The translations under genes and the position numbers were made by a program. Below, piece after piece: positions 8,341 through 16,973 of a stretch of DNA of 64,000 bases (positions are counted from its first letter, which is position 1; every line of letters begins with the position of its first letter). Where the stretch lies: assembly GCF_030929615.1 (NCBI RefSeq), contig NZ_JAVFVU010000026.1, positions 1 through 64,000 on the forward strand, read 5' to 3'. The notes below the pieces were generated by a model. That model was not told the DNA's origin, did no database searches, and worked only from the letters and a program-made list of their open reading frames with translations. This DNA comes from Dyadobacter sp. LHD-138. GTDB taxonomy: Bacteria > Bacteroidota > Bacteroidia > Cytophagales > Spirosomataceae.

Positions 8341-9465
8341 ATGAAGTTTGTCGTTTCGTCATCGGTACTGCTCAAGCAACTGTCTGCAATTAATGGTGTC
8401 GTTTCAACGAACCCTATCGTACCTATATTAGAGAATTTTCTACTTTCCCTGGAAGGAAATCGCCTGACTGTCACTGCATCTGATTTGCAGACCGTTATGA
8501 TTACCGAAATCGAGGTAGAATCTACTGAAAAAGGCGCTATCGCTGTCCCGGCAAAACTTTTGCTGGATACATTACGCGGCCTTCCTGAACAACCTATAAC
8601 GCTTCAGGTTAACAGCGAAACTTTTGGAACGGAAATTATCTCGGATAACGGCCGCTACAAACTTTCCGGTGAAAACCCGATTGATTTCCCAAAAACGCCT
8701 TCTGTAAACCGTGGCCAGTCTGTTGATTTGTCATCGTCTGCTTTGGGTGCAGCCATCGCCAATACGTTATTTGCTACCAGCACAGATGATTTAAGACCTG
8801 CCATGACAGGGGTTTTCGTTCAAATGGGCGTAGAAAATGCAACATTTGTGGCAACGGACGGTCACCGTCTGGTACGTTATCGCCGTTCGGATATCAAATC
8901 GGATGTGGATACATCGATGATCATTCAGCGTAAGGCTTTGAACTTGCTTAAATCCTGTCTTCCATCGGATGATGTTCCGGTGAAAGCTGAATTTACGGCT
9001 TCCAACGCATTTTTCAGCTTCGGCAATATCCGCATGATCTGTCGTTTGATCGATGAACGTTTCCCGGATTATGAAAACGCGATTCCAACAAACAACCCAA
9101 ATACGCTGACAATCGGCCGGATGGAAATCCTTAGCTCGTTGCGCCGTATTTCAATTTATTCGAACCGCACGACGCACCAGGTTCGTCTGAAAATGTCTTT
9201 GAATGATCTTGTTATTTCTGCCGAAGATCTTGATTATTCAAACGAAGCGAATGAACGTTTGCTTTGTGAATACAATGGGGATGATATGGAAATTGGTTTC
9301 AATGCCAAATTCCTGATCGAGGTGCTTGGAAATCTGTCGAGCAAAACCATCACATTCGAGCTTTCCGCGCCAAACCGCGCTGGACTGATTATCCCGGTAG
9401 ACCAGGAAGAAAATGAAGACATCCTGATGCTGGTGATGCCGGTGATGTTAAATACATATGTTTAG
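8341..9465 (+). CDS. dnaN: DNA polymerase III sliding clamp, beta subunit
   Basis: The beta clamp encircles DNA and tethers the replicative polymerase. The 374-residue product is the normal length and has three repeated clamp domains of about 120 residues each. Recognisable blocks are MKFVVSSSVLLKQLSAINGV at the start, ATDGHRLVRYRR near residue 180, and the C-terminal VMPVML, which matches the conserved P-M-R/M-L end that lines the protein-binding groove. No dnaA or recF neighbours are present, so dnaN is not in the classical origin arrangement. A strong hairpin terminator follows. Confidence 0.97.
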   Translation: MKFVVSSSVLLKQLSAINGVVSTNPIVPILENFLLSLEGNRLTVTASDLQTVMITEIEVESTEKGAIAVPAKLLLDTLRGLPEQPITLQVNSETFGTEIISDNGRYKLSGENPIDFPKTPSVNRGQSVDLSSSALGAAIANTLFATSTDDLRPAMTGVFVQMGVENATFVATDGHRLVRYRRSDIKSDVDTSMIIQRKALNLLKSCLPSDDVPVKAEFTASNAFFSFGNIRMICRLIDERFPDYENAIPTNNPNTLTIGRMEILSSLRRISIYSNRTTHQVRLKMSLNDLVISAEDLDYSNEANERLLCEYNGDDMEIGFNAKFLIEVLGNLSSKTITFELSAPNRAGLIIPVDQEENEDILMLVMPVMLNTYV

Positions 9466-9520
9466 AAATTAAAATTGATCGCAAACCGATCTCTATTTTC
9501 TTAATTTCTGTTAAATCAAT

Positions 9521-9557
9521 AAAAAAAACCTGTGAGAAATTTCTCACAGGTTTTTTT
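9521..9557 (+). terminator. Rho-independent terminator of dnaN
   Basis: A perfect palindrome AACCTGTGAGAAATTTCTCACAGGTT is followed by a run of seven T. It is preceded by an A run, so it would also work on the other strand. It isolates dnaN from the blaI promoter region. Confidence 0.9.
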
Positions 9558-9612
9558 ATTTCACTATAAATCAAGCACTTATATTCTAAAAAATCACTTA
9601 CCTCAATTAACA

Positions 9613-9684
9613 TACGAAAAATATCGTAGACAACGCTTTGAAATACGAATCTTTTCGTACAAATTTGTTACGAACTTATTCGTA
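9613..9684. promoter_or_regulatory. Three TACGA-N6-TCGTA palindromes, candidate BlaI operators
   Basis: Three 16-bp inverted repeats with identical arms, TACGA and TCGTA, and a 6-bp AT-rich centre sit at 9613-9628, 9644-9659 and 9669-9684. Start-to-start distances are 31 and 25 bp. They lie 52-123 bp before the blaI ATG. BlaI/MecI repressors bind short dyads around their own promoter as dimers, so these are very likely autoregulatory operators of the blaI-M56 unit. The binding is inferred; the repeats are seen directly. No copy of the motif was noticed elsewhere in the window. Confidence 0.75.
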
Positions 9685-9735
9685 GGTGTTATTTTTAGTT
9701 GTTATTCTGATTATCAATCCAATATTTATTAGACC

Positions 9736-10116
9736 ATGATTATTAAACCAACCGAATCCGAACTTGAAATTCTGAACTACTTATGGAAAGAGGGGCCCTC
9801 AACCGTAAGGCAAGTTCACGATTTTCTTTCGGAATCCAAAGACACCGGTTACACAACAACTTTGAAGCTGATGCAGATCATGAACGACAAAGGTTTGTTG
9901 TACCGCACAGAAAACGGCCGCTCACACATTTATGTTGCATTGCTTGACGAAGAAGAAACGCAGCAGAATCTTTTAGGCCGGTTTGTTGAATCCACATTCA
10001 GGGGATCTGCGGCACGTTTGGTGATGCAGGCGCTGGGAAATCATTCCACCTCGAAGGAAGAATTAGATGAAATTCGTGCATTACTAAACAACCTCGAAAA
10101 CAATCGTCCGTCATGA
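9736..10116 (+). CDS. blaI: BlaI/MecI/CopY family transcriptional repressor
   Basis: A 126-residue repressor with an N-terminal winged helix (about 5-75): LTESELEILNYLW-like start (PTESELEILNYLWKEGPSTV), recognition helix around TGYTTTLKLMQIMNDKGLL, and wing RTENGRSHIYVA. The C-terminal helical part (SKEELDEIRALLNNLE) fits the BlaI dimerisation region. In the family, an M56 sensor peptidase triggers cleavage of BlaI and release of the operator. The ATG is 52 bp after the last of three palindromic operator candidates, and the stop codon overlaps the start of the peptidase gene by 4 bp, so the two are co-translated. No beta-lactamase gene is adjacent, so the regulated target is unknown. Confidence 0.92.
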   Translation: MIIKPTESELEILNYLWKEGPSTVRQVHDFLSESKDTGYTTTLKLMQIMNDKGLLYRTENGRSHIYVALLDEEETQQNLLGRFVESTFRGSAARLVMQALGNHSTSKEELDEIRALLNNLENNRPS

Positions 10117-11966
10117 AAATGTTTTTCAACTTATTCTCCGAAGCACTGATCTCCGCATTTGGGTGGACACTGGTGCATTCGCTATGGCAAGGCGCCTTAC
10201 TTGCGTTAATTGCCTGTATTGGCCTGTACTTTCTGCGGAAAAGCCCGGCCAGTCTGCGTTATAATCTGGGTATCGGAACACTTTGTCTTCAGGTGATCGC
10301 TTCGCTTGGAACGTTTTTGTATTACTATTTAAATGCTCAAAATACAGTTTTAAACCACGCGGCAAAAAATAGCGCACAAGTTATAACAGACTGGAAAACA
10401 ATAACGTACGATATTTCACTAAGTACCAAAGTACAGATTTGGCTGACTACTCATATTCAGGAACTGGTAATCTGCTGGCTGATCGGCGCCTTTGTTTTGG
10501 TATTGCGATTTTTAGGAGGTTGGATTTATACCGAACATCTGCGTCACAATTCCAGACTGGTCATGAACAAAGAATGGCGGGTGAGATTTGGCGTGTTAAC
10601 GGCCAAGCTGAAAATCTATCAGTCCATCGAATTAAAAGAATCAGCCAAAATTCTGACACCGATGGTCATTGGTACGCTGCAACCGGTGGTATTAATTCCA
10701 ATCGGCTTGCTGACAGGCTTTCCAACGTCACAAATTGAAGCGATACTGGCACATGAACTCGCGCATATCCGCCGCTACGATTACCTGGTTAACATGCTGC
10801 AATCTTTCGTAGAAGTCGTATTTTTCTTTCACCCCGCGCTTTGGTGGTTATCTGAAAGAGTGCGTATCGAGCGCGAACATTGCTGTGATGACCTCGCCAT
10901 AGAGGTTTGTGGTGACCGTACTTCACTGGCTCACGCCCTGGTCGGTATTGCCGAATGGAAAACCAATCATTCCCTTGCAATGGCCTTTGCTTCCAAAAAA
11001 CCTTTATTATTACAAAGAGTAAAAAGGGTAATGGGCATAACCCCGAAACCAGCACGTATCATGGGCAGTTTACCCATCACCCTCGTATTTATTGTGGCGC
11101 TTGCAGGCATTTCCATGTATGCCGTCGGGCAGGATGATGTTAAAAAGAAAAAGGCAAAAACGCATCAGGTTTCCACGAAACACAAGGTTGTTACCAAAAG
11201 CGACCAGACCGTGATTACTGAAGTTAACCCGGAAGTTTTCGTGGCAATTCCTGATGTCGAGGAAAATATCGACATCAATATAGATCTCGACGAACCGGAA
11301 TATGCTATGGATGACTCACTAAAAGCTAAAATGGGAGCGTATCAGCAAAAGATGGATGCACTGCAAAAGGAAATGGAACCTCTGCAACGGCGCATGCGGG
11401 AGCTTCAACAGGAAATAGAGAAGAAACATTTTGATATTGAGCACTTTGAAAGAAACGAAGAGAAGCTTGATTGGAAAAAAGGCCGTGCAAGCGAGGCGCG
11501 TCAAAACCTGATCGAAAAGCGCTCTAATCTGCTCCATGCCAACGGAAAAACAAAATTGAGCGAAGCCGATCTGGACAAACAACTGGCAGATTTTGAGCAG
11601 CAAATTAAAGCGCAGGAACAAATTATTAATCAGCTGAACGCCGAATTGTCCGCGAACCAAAAAGAGGCCGAAAAAGCCGGAGAGCCATACAAAGAGGCGG
11701 AAAAGGAAATGGAGGAATTGAGTAAAAAAATAGACGATCTTGGGGAAAAAATCGGACTAACATCCTTGTCTTTGATTCCCAGAAACTACGCAACGGCTGG
11801 TCCTCGTGTCCGAGCCCGCCGGGCCGTTTCTGCAAAACGAGCATCTTGGGCAGAGTTGGCACCGCCCCCACCACCGCCAGCCCGGGTAACGCCACCAGCA
11901 CCCGTTGCGGCCCCCAGAGCAGTCCCGAAACCGCCGGTTCCACCTGTTCCCCCGATAAAAAAATAA
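10113..11966 (+). CDS. M56 family (BlaR1-like) membrane peptidase with coiled coil and proline-rich tail
   Basis: A 617-residue protein. The N-terminal 300 residues form the BlaR1/MecR1-type M56 domain, with four or so membrane segments (about 22-42, 52-72, 116-136 and a later one near 315-333). It carries the zinc motif HELAH (H214, E215, H218) followed by REHCCDDLA, which gives the third ligand region. Unlike BlaR1, no penicillin-binding sensor domain follows. Instead there is an acidic linker, a long charged coiled coil (about 390-560), and a tail rich in Pro and Ala ending PVPPVPPIKK. It presumably senses an envelope signal and acts on the upstream BlaI protein. The signal is unknown. Confidence 0.9.
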   Translation: MKMFFNLFSEALISAFGWTLVHSLWQGALLALIACIGLYFLRKSPASLRYNLGIGTLCLQVIASLGTFLYYYLNAQNTVLNHAAKNSAQVITDWKTITYDISLSTKVQIWLTTHIQELVICWLIGAFVLVLRFLGGWIYTEHLRHNSRLVMNKEWRVRFGVLTAKLKIYQSIELKESAKILTPMVIGTLQPVVLIPIGLLTGFPTSQIEAILAHELAHIRRYDYLVNMLQSFVEVVFFFHPALWWLSERVRIEREHCCDDLAIEVCGDRTSLAHALVGIAEWKTNHSLAMAFASKKPLLLQRVKRVMGITPKPARIMGSLPITLVFIVALAGISMYAVGQDDVKKKKAKTHQVSTKHKVVTKSDQTVITEVNPEVFVAIPDVEENIDINIDLDEPEYAMDDSLKAKMGAYQQKMDALQKEMEPLQRRMRELQQEIEKKHFDIEHFERNEEKLDWKKGRASEARQNLIEKRSNLLHANGKTKLSEADLDKQLADFEQQIKAQEQIINQLNAELSANQKEAEKAGEPYKEAEKEMEELSKKIDDLGEKIGLTSLSLIPRNYATAGPRVRARRAVSAKRASWAELAPPPPPPARVTPPAPVAAPRAVPKPPVPPVPPIKK

Positions 11967-11971
11967 GCCAT

Positions 11972-12021
11972 AAAGAAGCCGGATTAACGGAACCCTAGGG
12001 TTCCGTTAATCCGGCTTCTTT
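11972..12021. terminator. Bidirectional terminator between convergent genes
   Basis: A 24-bp perfect inverted repeat with a 2-bp centre, from AAAGAAGCCGG to CCGGCTTCTTT, lies between the ends of the M56 peptidase gene and the convergent reductase gene. A-rich and T-rich flanks on either side suit termination in both directions. Confidence 0.88.
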
Positions 12022-12035
12022 ATCTGTTACAAAAG

Positions 12036-13100
12036 TTATTCTACCTCGATGACCACATCATCGCTCATGGGATGTGTCACACAGGTCAGGATAAAGCCCT
12101 CTTTTAGCTCCGCTTCCGACAATGCATCTTCCTCATCCAGCTGCACTTTTCCGGAAGTACATCTGCCCATACAGGCCGTACACATACCCGCCTGACAAGA
12201 ATAAGGCAGATCAATATCCATATTCAAGGCCGCTTCAAGCACGCTCTCATGCGGTTTCACCGGCACTTTGTATTCGGTTCCCTCGTAAAACAATGTTATT
12301 TCACGGGTTTTAAGCGTATCATCTTCTTCCATGGTCACGTCACCAGGTTTAGCAGCCGTTGCTGTCATAAAACTTTCCTGTCTGATCTTGTTTAAAGCAA
12401 CACCCCTGATGGCCAAAGCTCTGTGCGCTTCTTCCATCATATCCTCCGGACCGCAAAGGAAAAATTCGGCTTCATTGACCTTTAAATCCGGCAAGCCTTC
12501 CATAATCTTCAGAATATGGCTTTTGTTAAGTCTTCCACGCTCACCCTGCCAGTTTTCTTCCGGCTGGCTCAGCGTATAAATTACCTTAAACCGCTCCTTA
12601 TATTTATCCTGAATTGCCTTGATTTTATCCCTGTAAATAATGCTATTTTCGGTCCGGCTGCCATAAATCAAAACCACTTCGCTTTCCGGCTCTACCATCA
12701 GGATTGATTTTGATATCGAAAACAACGGAGTTATCCCGCTGCCCGCACCAATAAACACGACCTGTCGAACCTGATCGTCTTCCTGTTTTGGAAAAAACAA
12801 ACCCATCGGCTCCATCACTTCCACGACATCGCCAACTTTCAGCGTATCCAGCAAGAGATTAGATCCAAACCCGCCCGGAACGCGTTTAACCGTAATAGCC
12901 AGCGAAACATCGGTGTAAGGAGAACTTGACATCGAGTAGGAGCGGCGTACTTTTTTGTCGCCGTCAGGCAAAAGAAGGGTTAAAAATTGTCCCGGACGAT
13001 AGGCAATTACTTCATTCAGAGGATGCCAGAAATGGATTGTTGATGCATCTTCTGTTTCTTTTTCAATTTCTTTGACTCTTAAAAAATAATACTTGCTCAT
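12036..13100 (-). CDS. Ferredoxin-NADP reductase-type flavoprotein with 2Fe-2S domain (PaaE-like)
   Basis: A 354-residue electron-transfer protein. An FAD-binding domain (about 1-105, RRSYSMSS at 52-59) is followed by an NAD(P)-binding domain (GAGSGITPL at 118-126 and CGPEDMM near 216-222), then a C-terminal plant-type 2Fe-2S ferredoxin domain with C302, C307, C310 and C340. This order is that of PaaE and related phenol hydroxylase or class IA-like oxygenase reductases. No phenylacetate or oxygenase genes are adjacent, so the electron acceptor is unknown. The specific name PaaE would be an over-call. The gene ends at a shared bidirectional terminator. Confidence 0.88.
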   Translation of the reverse strand: MSKYYFLRVKEIEKETEDASTIHFWHPLNEVIAYRPGQFLTLLLPDGDKKVRRSYSMSSSPYTDVSLAITVKRVPGGFGSNLLLDTLKVGDVVEVMEPMGLFFPKQEDDQVRQVVFIGAGSGITPLFSISKSILMVEPESEVVLIYGSRTENSIIYRDKIKAIQDKYKERFKVIYTLSQPEENWQGERGRLNKSHILKIMEGLPDLKVNEAEFFLCGPEDMMEEAHRALAIRGVALNKIRQESFMTATAAKPGDVTMEEDDTLKTREITLFYEGTEYKVPVKPHESVLEAALNMDIDLPYSCQAGMCTACMGRCTSGKVQLDEEDALSEAELKEGFILTCVTHPMSDDVVIEVE

Positions 13101-13208
13101 GGTTTATGGCCGTCAGCTATCAGCGGTCAGCTTTTTAAAATCTAAATTTGTGATGTCTTTTTATTCAACAAGTAATTGGCAAATGTAATTCGCCTGGATA
13201 AAAGAAAA

Positions 13209-13236
13209 GCCTCATGGTCTTGAAAATCCATGAGGC
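13209..13236 (-). terminator. Probable terminator of the aminotransferase gene
   Basis: GCCTCATGG and CCATGAGGC pair around a 10-nt loop just after the aminotransferase stop. On the minus strand the hairpin is followed by a CTTTTCTTT tract. Confidence 0.7.
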
Positions 13237-13258
13237 CCATACTAAAATTTTATTGCTA

Positions 13259-14488
13259 TTATTTCAAAGTTGCCATCGCATCCTTGATTCTTTGAACCGC
13301 TTCTGCCAAGGCTTCGTCGGCTGCTGCGGTTGAAATCCTGATACAGTTTGGTGCACCAAAACCAGAACCCGCTACGGTAGAAACAAAAGAATTGTTCAAT
13401 AACCAGTTACAGAAATCGTCAGAATCTTTGATTAAAGTGGTTCCGTCAGACTTTCCGAAATAATAGCTCACATCCGGGAATGCGTAAAATGCTCCGTCCG
13501 GAACGTTTACTTTAAATCCTGGAATTTCTTTCAGCAAGCCAATCACAAGGTCACGACGACGGGCATAGGCCTTTGTCATTTCCCTTGTCGCATCCAAAGG
13601 ACCGTTGAACGCAGCCGTAGCCGCTTTCTGAGCGATTGAATTGGTACCGGAAGTAACTTGTCCCTGCAATTTCTCAACGCCGTCAGCAATCCATTTTGCA
13701 GCACCGATAAACCCGATTCTCCATCCGGTCATAGCGAAACCTTTGGCAACACCATTCACCGTGATCACACGGTCTTTCAAGGCCGGGATTGAACCCATGC
13801 TGAAATGTCCTGCTTCTGTAAAGTTAATATATTCGTAAATCTCGTCGGCTAAAACGTAGATATCCTCATGCTTTTCCAAAACCGCGCCGATTGCTCTCAA
13901 CTCAGCTTCCGAGTAAACAGATCCTGTCGGGTTGTTTGGCGATGCGTACATCACAATTTTGGTACGAGGCGTAATCGCAGCTTCCAATTGTGCAGCTGTT
14001 ACCTTGAAATCGTTATCAAAAGCACCTTCCACAATCACAGATTTTCCTTCTGCAAGTTTCACCATTTCAGAATAACTCACCCAGTAAGGCGCGAAAATCA
14101 CTACCTCATCGCCCGGATTAATCAATACCTGAATTACATTCGCAAGTGAATGTTTTGCACCCGTAGAAACCACAATATTTTCCGGTTTCCAATCTATATT
14201 ATTGTCGCGCTTAAGCTTATCAGCAATTGCCTTTCGCAGATCAGGATAACCTGCTACCGGCGAATAACCGTGAAATCCATCATCAATTGCCTTTTTGGCA
14301 GCCTCACAAATAAATGCGGGCGTCTTAAAGTCTGGCTCTCCTACGCTCAGACTGATCACTTTGTGGCCTTGGGCAGCCAATTCACGGGCCATTTTGGTCA
14401 TCGCCAACGTTGAAGATTCTTCGAGGGCGTTGATGCGGTCGGCCAGCAACCGTGGTTCCACCTGGGTTTGCTCTGCTACTGCGGACAT
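13259..14488 (-). CDS. aspC: Pyridoxal-phosphate aspartate aminotransferase, class I
   Basis: A 409-residue fold-type I aminotransferase that interconverts aspartate and oxaloacetate with 2-oxoglutarate and glutamate. It shows SVGEPDFKTP (48-57), the PLP-contacting YASPNNPTG (181-189), DEIYEYI (215-221), and the Schiff-base lysine K249 in NGVAKGFAMTGWRIG. This is the pattern of the thermophile-type (I-gamma) enzymes, some of which also act on prephenate or other amino acids. The ATG before SAVAEQTQ is chosen; an upstream in-frame GTG would add 23 residues unlike the family. The gene is alone on its strand, with a hairpin at its end. Confidence 0.92.
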   Translation of the reverse strand: MSAVAEQTQVEPRLLADRINALEESSTLAMTKMARELAAQGHKVISLSVGEPDFKTPAFICEAAKKAIDDGFHGYSPVAGYPDLRKAIADKLKRDNNIDWKPENIVVSTGAKHSLANVIQVLINPGDEVVIFAPYWVSYSEMVKLAEGKSVIVEGAFDNDFKVTAAQLEAAITPRTKIVMYASPNNPTGSVYSEAELRAIGAVLEKHEDIYVLADEIYEYINFTEAGHFSMGSIPALKDRVITVNGVAKGFAMTGWRIGFIGAAKWIADGVEKLQGQVTSGTNSIAQKAATAAFNGPLDATREMTKAYARRRDLVIGLLKEIPGFKVNVPDGAFYAFPDVSYYFGKSDGTTLIKDSDDFCNWLLNNSFVSTVAGSGFGAPNCIRISTAAADEALAEAVQRIKDAMATLK

Positions 14489-14706
14489 TGCAACAAAAAT
14501 TAAGTTAAAATGAAAATAATCAGTTTGCGATTTAATCCTCTCGGAATCAGAATCCACAAATTGCCCGCAAAGTTACGGGTTTTTTGGAAGTAGTTTAGAA
14601 AATAGGAGGAGTTGAAGAAAAAAAAGAATATATGCCTGAGAATTTCGCTTAATGTAGATAAATAAACTAGCTGAAAATAAATTCATAGCCACTCATAACC
14701 AGCCAC

Positions 14707-15498
14707 TTACCTCCGGACCTCAATAGCATTTCCGGCAATTACTTTTAATTCGTCCGCATCAAAAGTCAACGGTTCAATGACTCCTTCAATATATTCCAGC
14801 TTGATCAGCTGTCCGTTTAACGGCTGGATCTCATCATTATTTACAATTTTACCAAAAGCCCTGACGACATCGATACTCTGTGTCGTGGCAAAAACCTGAA
14901 TATTCTGGGAAGCCGATATTTCAAAAATCAGTTTCCAGAGTTCTTCCTGAATACCGTAATGCAATCCGTTTTCAACTTCGTCAATAAGAATAACGCCGTC
15001 TTTACAGGTACTTAAAGCCAGTAAAATCGTCAAAACCCTGTGAATTCCATGTCCCATCCGCAGCAGCGAAACGCTTTTCCCGTTTTTCAGCGTTGCCAGC
15101 GGATTACGTAAATTATCCGCCAGAAAATCAATTTCCAGGATCCGGTCGTCCATGATTTTCAAACATGCGAGCGCTCTGTCACTGGTAACCTGGGAAAAAC
15201 TGTCAAAAGTCGTTTCCGTCAAAAAACCCTGGATGCTGGAATTTGACTTTATAAATTTAACATGCTCCGGAATCAGGATTTCATCTTCGGTCAGTAAGTC
15301 GGGGGCTTCATCGTTGACGACGATCCGCTCCATTTCATTAATTTCCTTCTGGGAAGCGTAAAAATTGATCGATTCCAGCAGATTCGTCTTTCCCGTGTTA
15401 TTCCTGCCGATAATCAGATTTACCTGACCCAACGGATTAATTCCTACATTTTTAAGATTTCGGTAGCTCAGAATTTCTATGGAAGTGATCATCATCAT
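14707..15498 (-). CDS. AAA family ATPase (OLD/RecF-like, AAA_21 type)
   Basis: A 263-residue P-loop ATPase. It begins ITSIEILSYRNLKNV, the usual opening of SMC/RecF/OLD-type proteins, then Walker A GRNNTGKT (31-38), a short middle region, and an RMGHGIHRVL block in place of the ABC signature. Walker B is GVILIDEVENGLH (168-180), and a late ATTQSIDVVRAF block gives the D-loop/H-loop region. Only about 100 residues lie between Walker A and Walker B, so no long coiled coil or TOPRIM nuclease is present. Such stand-alone ATPases occur in defence, repair and of-unknown-role loci; no effector gene sits beside it. The first of three consecutive ATG codons is used, about 10 nt after a GGAG. It lies downstream of the barrel gene on the same strand. 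Confidence 0.82.
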   Translation of the reverse strand: MMMITSIEILSYRNLKNVGINPLGQVNLIIGRNNTGKTNLLESINFYASQKEINEMERIVVNDEAPDLLTEDEILIPEHVKFIKSNSSIQGFLTETTFDSFSQVTSDRALACLKIMDDRILEIDFLADNLRNPLATLKNGKSVSLLRMGHGIHRVLTILLALSTCKDGVILIDEVENGLHYGIQEELWKLIFEISASQNIQVFATTQSIDVVRAFGKIVNNDEIQPLNGQLIKLEYIEGVIEPLTFDADELKVIAGNAIEVRR

Positions 15499-15543
15499 GG
15501 CTGGAAAGCTCCAATTTTTGTTCAGTAAAAATAGCAATACATT

Positions 15544-16839
15544 TTAAAAAACTTCCCCCAAATTTACAAACAATCCTCTTGAACCACCTGCTCCGAAACC
15601 ATAATCCACAGCAATATTTGTCCGGGAAGTTTTATTTATTTTGATGCGGATACCTAAACCCGCACCAGGCGCAACCTTGTTGAATTTTTTATCCGGCCAG
15701 TTGGAAAAACTCTGGGCATTCCCAAATACCACGCCCCCGATTAACCCATTCTGTGTCAGCGCAAAGCGATATTCCGATTCGAAATATAACATGTTCGGGC
15801 TCCGGAACCTTCCCTGAATATAGCCTCGTCCCGTGTTGTTTGATGGATCCCAGCTTGTGCTCGGCAAATCCAGATAAGGTGGTTTCCCGGCCAGTGTCAG
15901 CCAGTTAAAATCCCAGAACGCCAGGGTATTCCGACTACCCCGTGGAAAATTGATGTACTTCCTGAACTCCAAAACCAGCGACTGCCAGTTCGTATTGCTT
16001 CCTAAAACCGTCAAATTGGTTCGGTAACGCGCATTGGCATAAAGTCCGACTTCCGGGTTTATCGAATTTTTACGGCTGTCATATAACACGGTACCAACAA
16101 GTCCCGACGAAACGGACTTATGGGTGAGCCCGTAAGACGTCACATCCTCATTGCTGCCTCCCTGCCTTATTTTCCAGCGATAATCCAGCTGATAACCGGC
16201 ACCCAGATAAAATGCGCCTGCAACCTTTTTGAGTACGGTCTGATGCAAACGAACGTGCGAATAATCAATCCGGTCTGCATTGGCAATCGAACTATGCCCG
16301 CCCAGACCATAAGTATCCTGTGGGTATTTGAAATAACGCCAGTCAACCACGAAGTTATAACCATTGTCCTTTGTCCAGATATTGGCCAGAACCGGTATCG
16401 TAATCTGATTGTATTGAGAATAATTGAAGCTGGTATTAACGCTTGAAATGTTGGTCGTGGCCGTGTCGCTCAGATAAAACGCCGCATTGGCACTCAGCAA
16501 ACCAACGACACCGGTGGAAAGGGTATAACCCACAGCCGGTACCATGGAGTAGAGGATTTTTGGGGGAGCCGTTTCTTTAACTTTCTGAGTTGTTTTGCTT
16601 TTTCTCTTCATCTGCCCCAACACATCCATGAGATCTTTTGCATCTGTTTTCTCCTCCGGCCCAACGCTGTCAGCTATTGTTATCATTTCTTCCTGCAACA
16701 TAGCAGGTGTCGGCACGACAGCCTGCGCCCGAACGTCACAACTAAACAGCCTCCAAAACGAGACGGAAAGGATGATGAAGACGGTTTTAACAAGTTCGCG
16801 GATCAGGTTAAATGAGATCAAATGTAGCCCAAAATACAA
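15544..16839 (-). CDS. BamA/TamA-type (D15 surface antigen) outer-membrane barrel protein
   Basis: A protein of up to 431 residues. A hydrophobic export signal (TVFIILSVSFW, ending near RAQA) is followed by a short linker rich in Lys and Thr, then a strand-rich barrel from about residue 95 with alternating aromatic positions. It ends GLFVNLGEVF, with the C-terminal phenylalanine typical of outer-membrane barrels. The C-terminal half resembles the omp85/D15 surface antigen domain, with no POTRA domains. The start is uncertain: there is no ATG before the signal peptide and a TTG codon must be used, here at 16839 or about 18 bp further in. Its cargo, if any, is unknown. Confidence 0.78.
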   Translation of the reverse strand: MYFGLHLISFNLIRELVKTVFIILSVSFWRLFSCDVRAQAVVPTPAMLQEEMITIADSVGPEEKTDAKDLMDVLGQMKRKSKTTQKVKETAPPKILYSMVPAVGYTLSTGVVGLLSANAAFYLSDTATTNISSVNTSFNYSQYNQITIPVLANIWTKDNGYNFVVDWRYFKYPQDTYGLGGHSSIANADRIDYSHVRLHQTVLKKVAGAFYLGAGYQLDYRWKIRQGGSNEDVTSYGLTHKSVSSGLVGTVLYDSRKNSINPEVGLYANARYRTNLTVLGSNTNWQSLVLEFRKYINFPRGSRNTLAFWDFNWLTLAGKPPYLDLPSTSWDPSNNTGRGYIQGRFRSPNMLYFESEYRFALTQNGLIGGVVFGNAQSFSNWPDKKFNKVAPGAGLGIRIKINKTSRTNIAVDYGFGAGGSRGLFVNLGEVF

Positions 16840-16913
16840 ATTCTGTGCCTGTCAGCAACGAGATCTAAGTTTTTTCTAACCACGCCGGACACAGTCTGTT
16901 CCGTTTTAGGACA

Positions 16914-16951
16914 CAAAAAAACCGCCAGTTTCTAAAAGAACTGACGGCTTT
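16914..16951 (-). terminator. Terminator of icd
   Basis: GCCGTCAGTT pairs with AACTGGCGGT (one mismatch) around an 8-nt loop, followed on the minus strand by seven T. It lies 23 bp after the icd stop codon. Confidence 0.88.
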
Positions 16952-16973
16952 AAAAGTGTTTACTACAAATATG

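Noticed and set aside
12036..13100. Naming the reductase paaE
   Set aside because: Domain order fits, but no phenylacetate degradation genes are adjacent.
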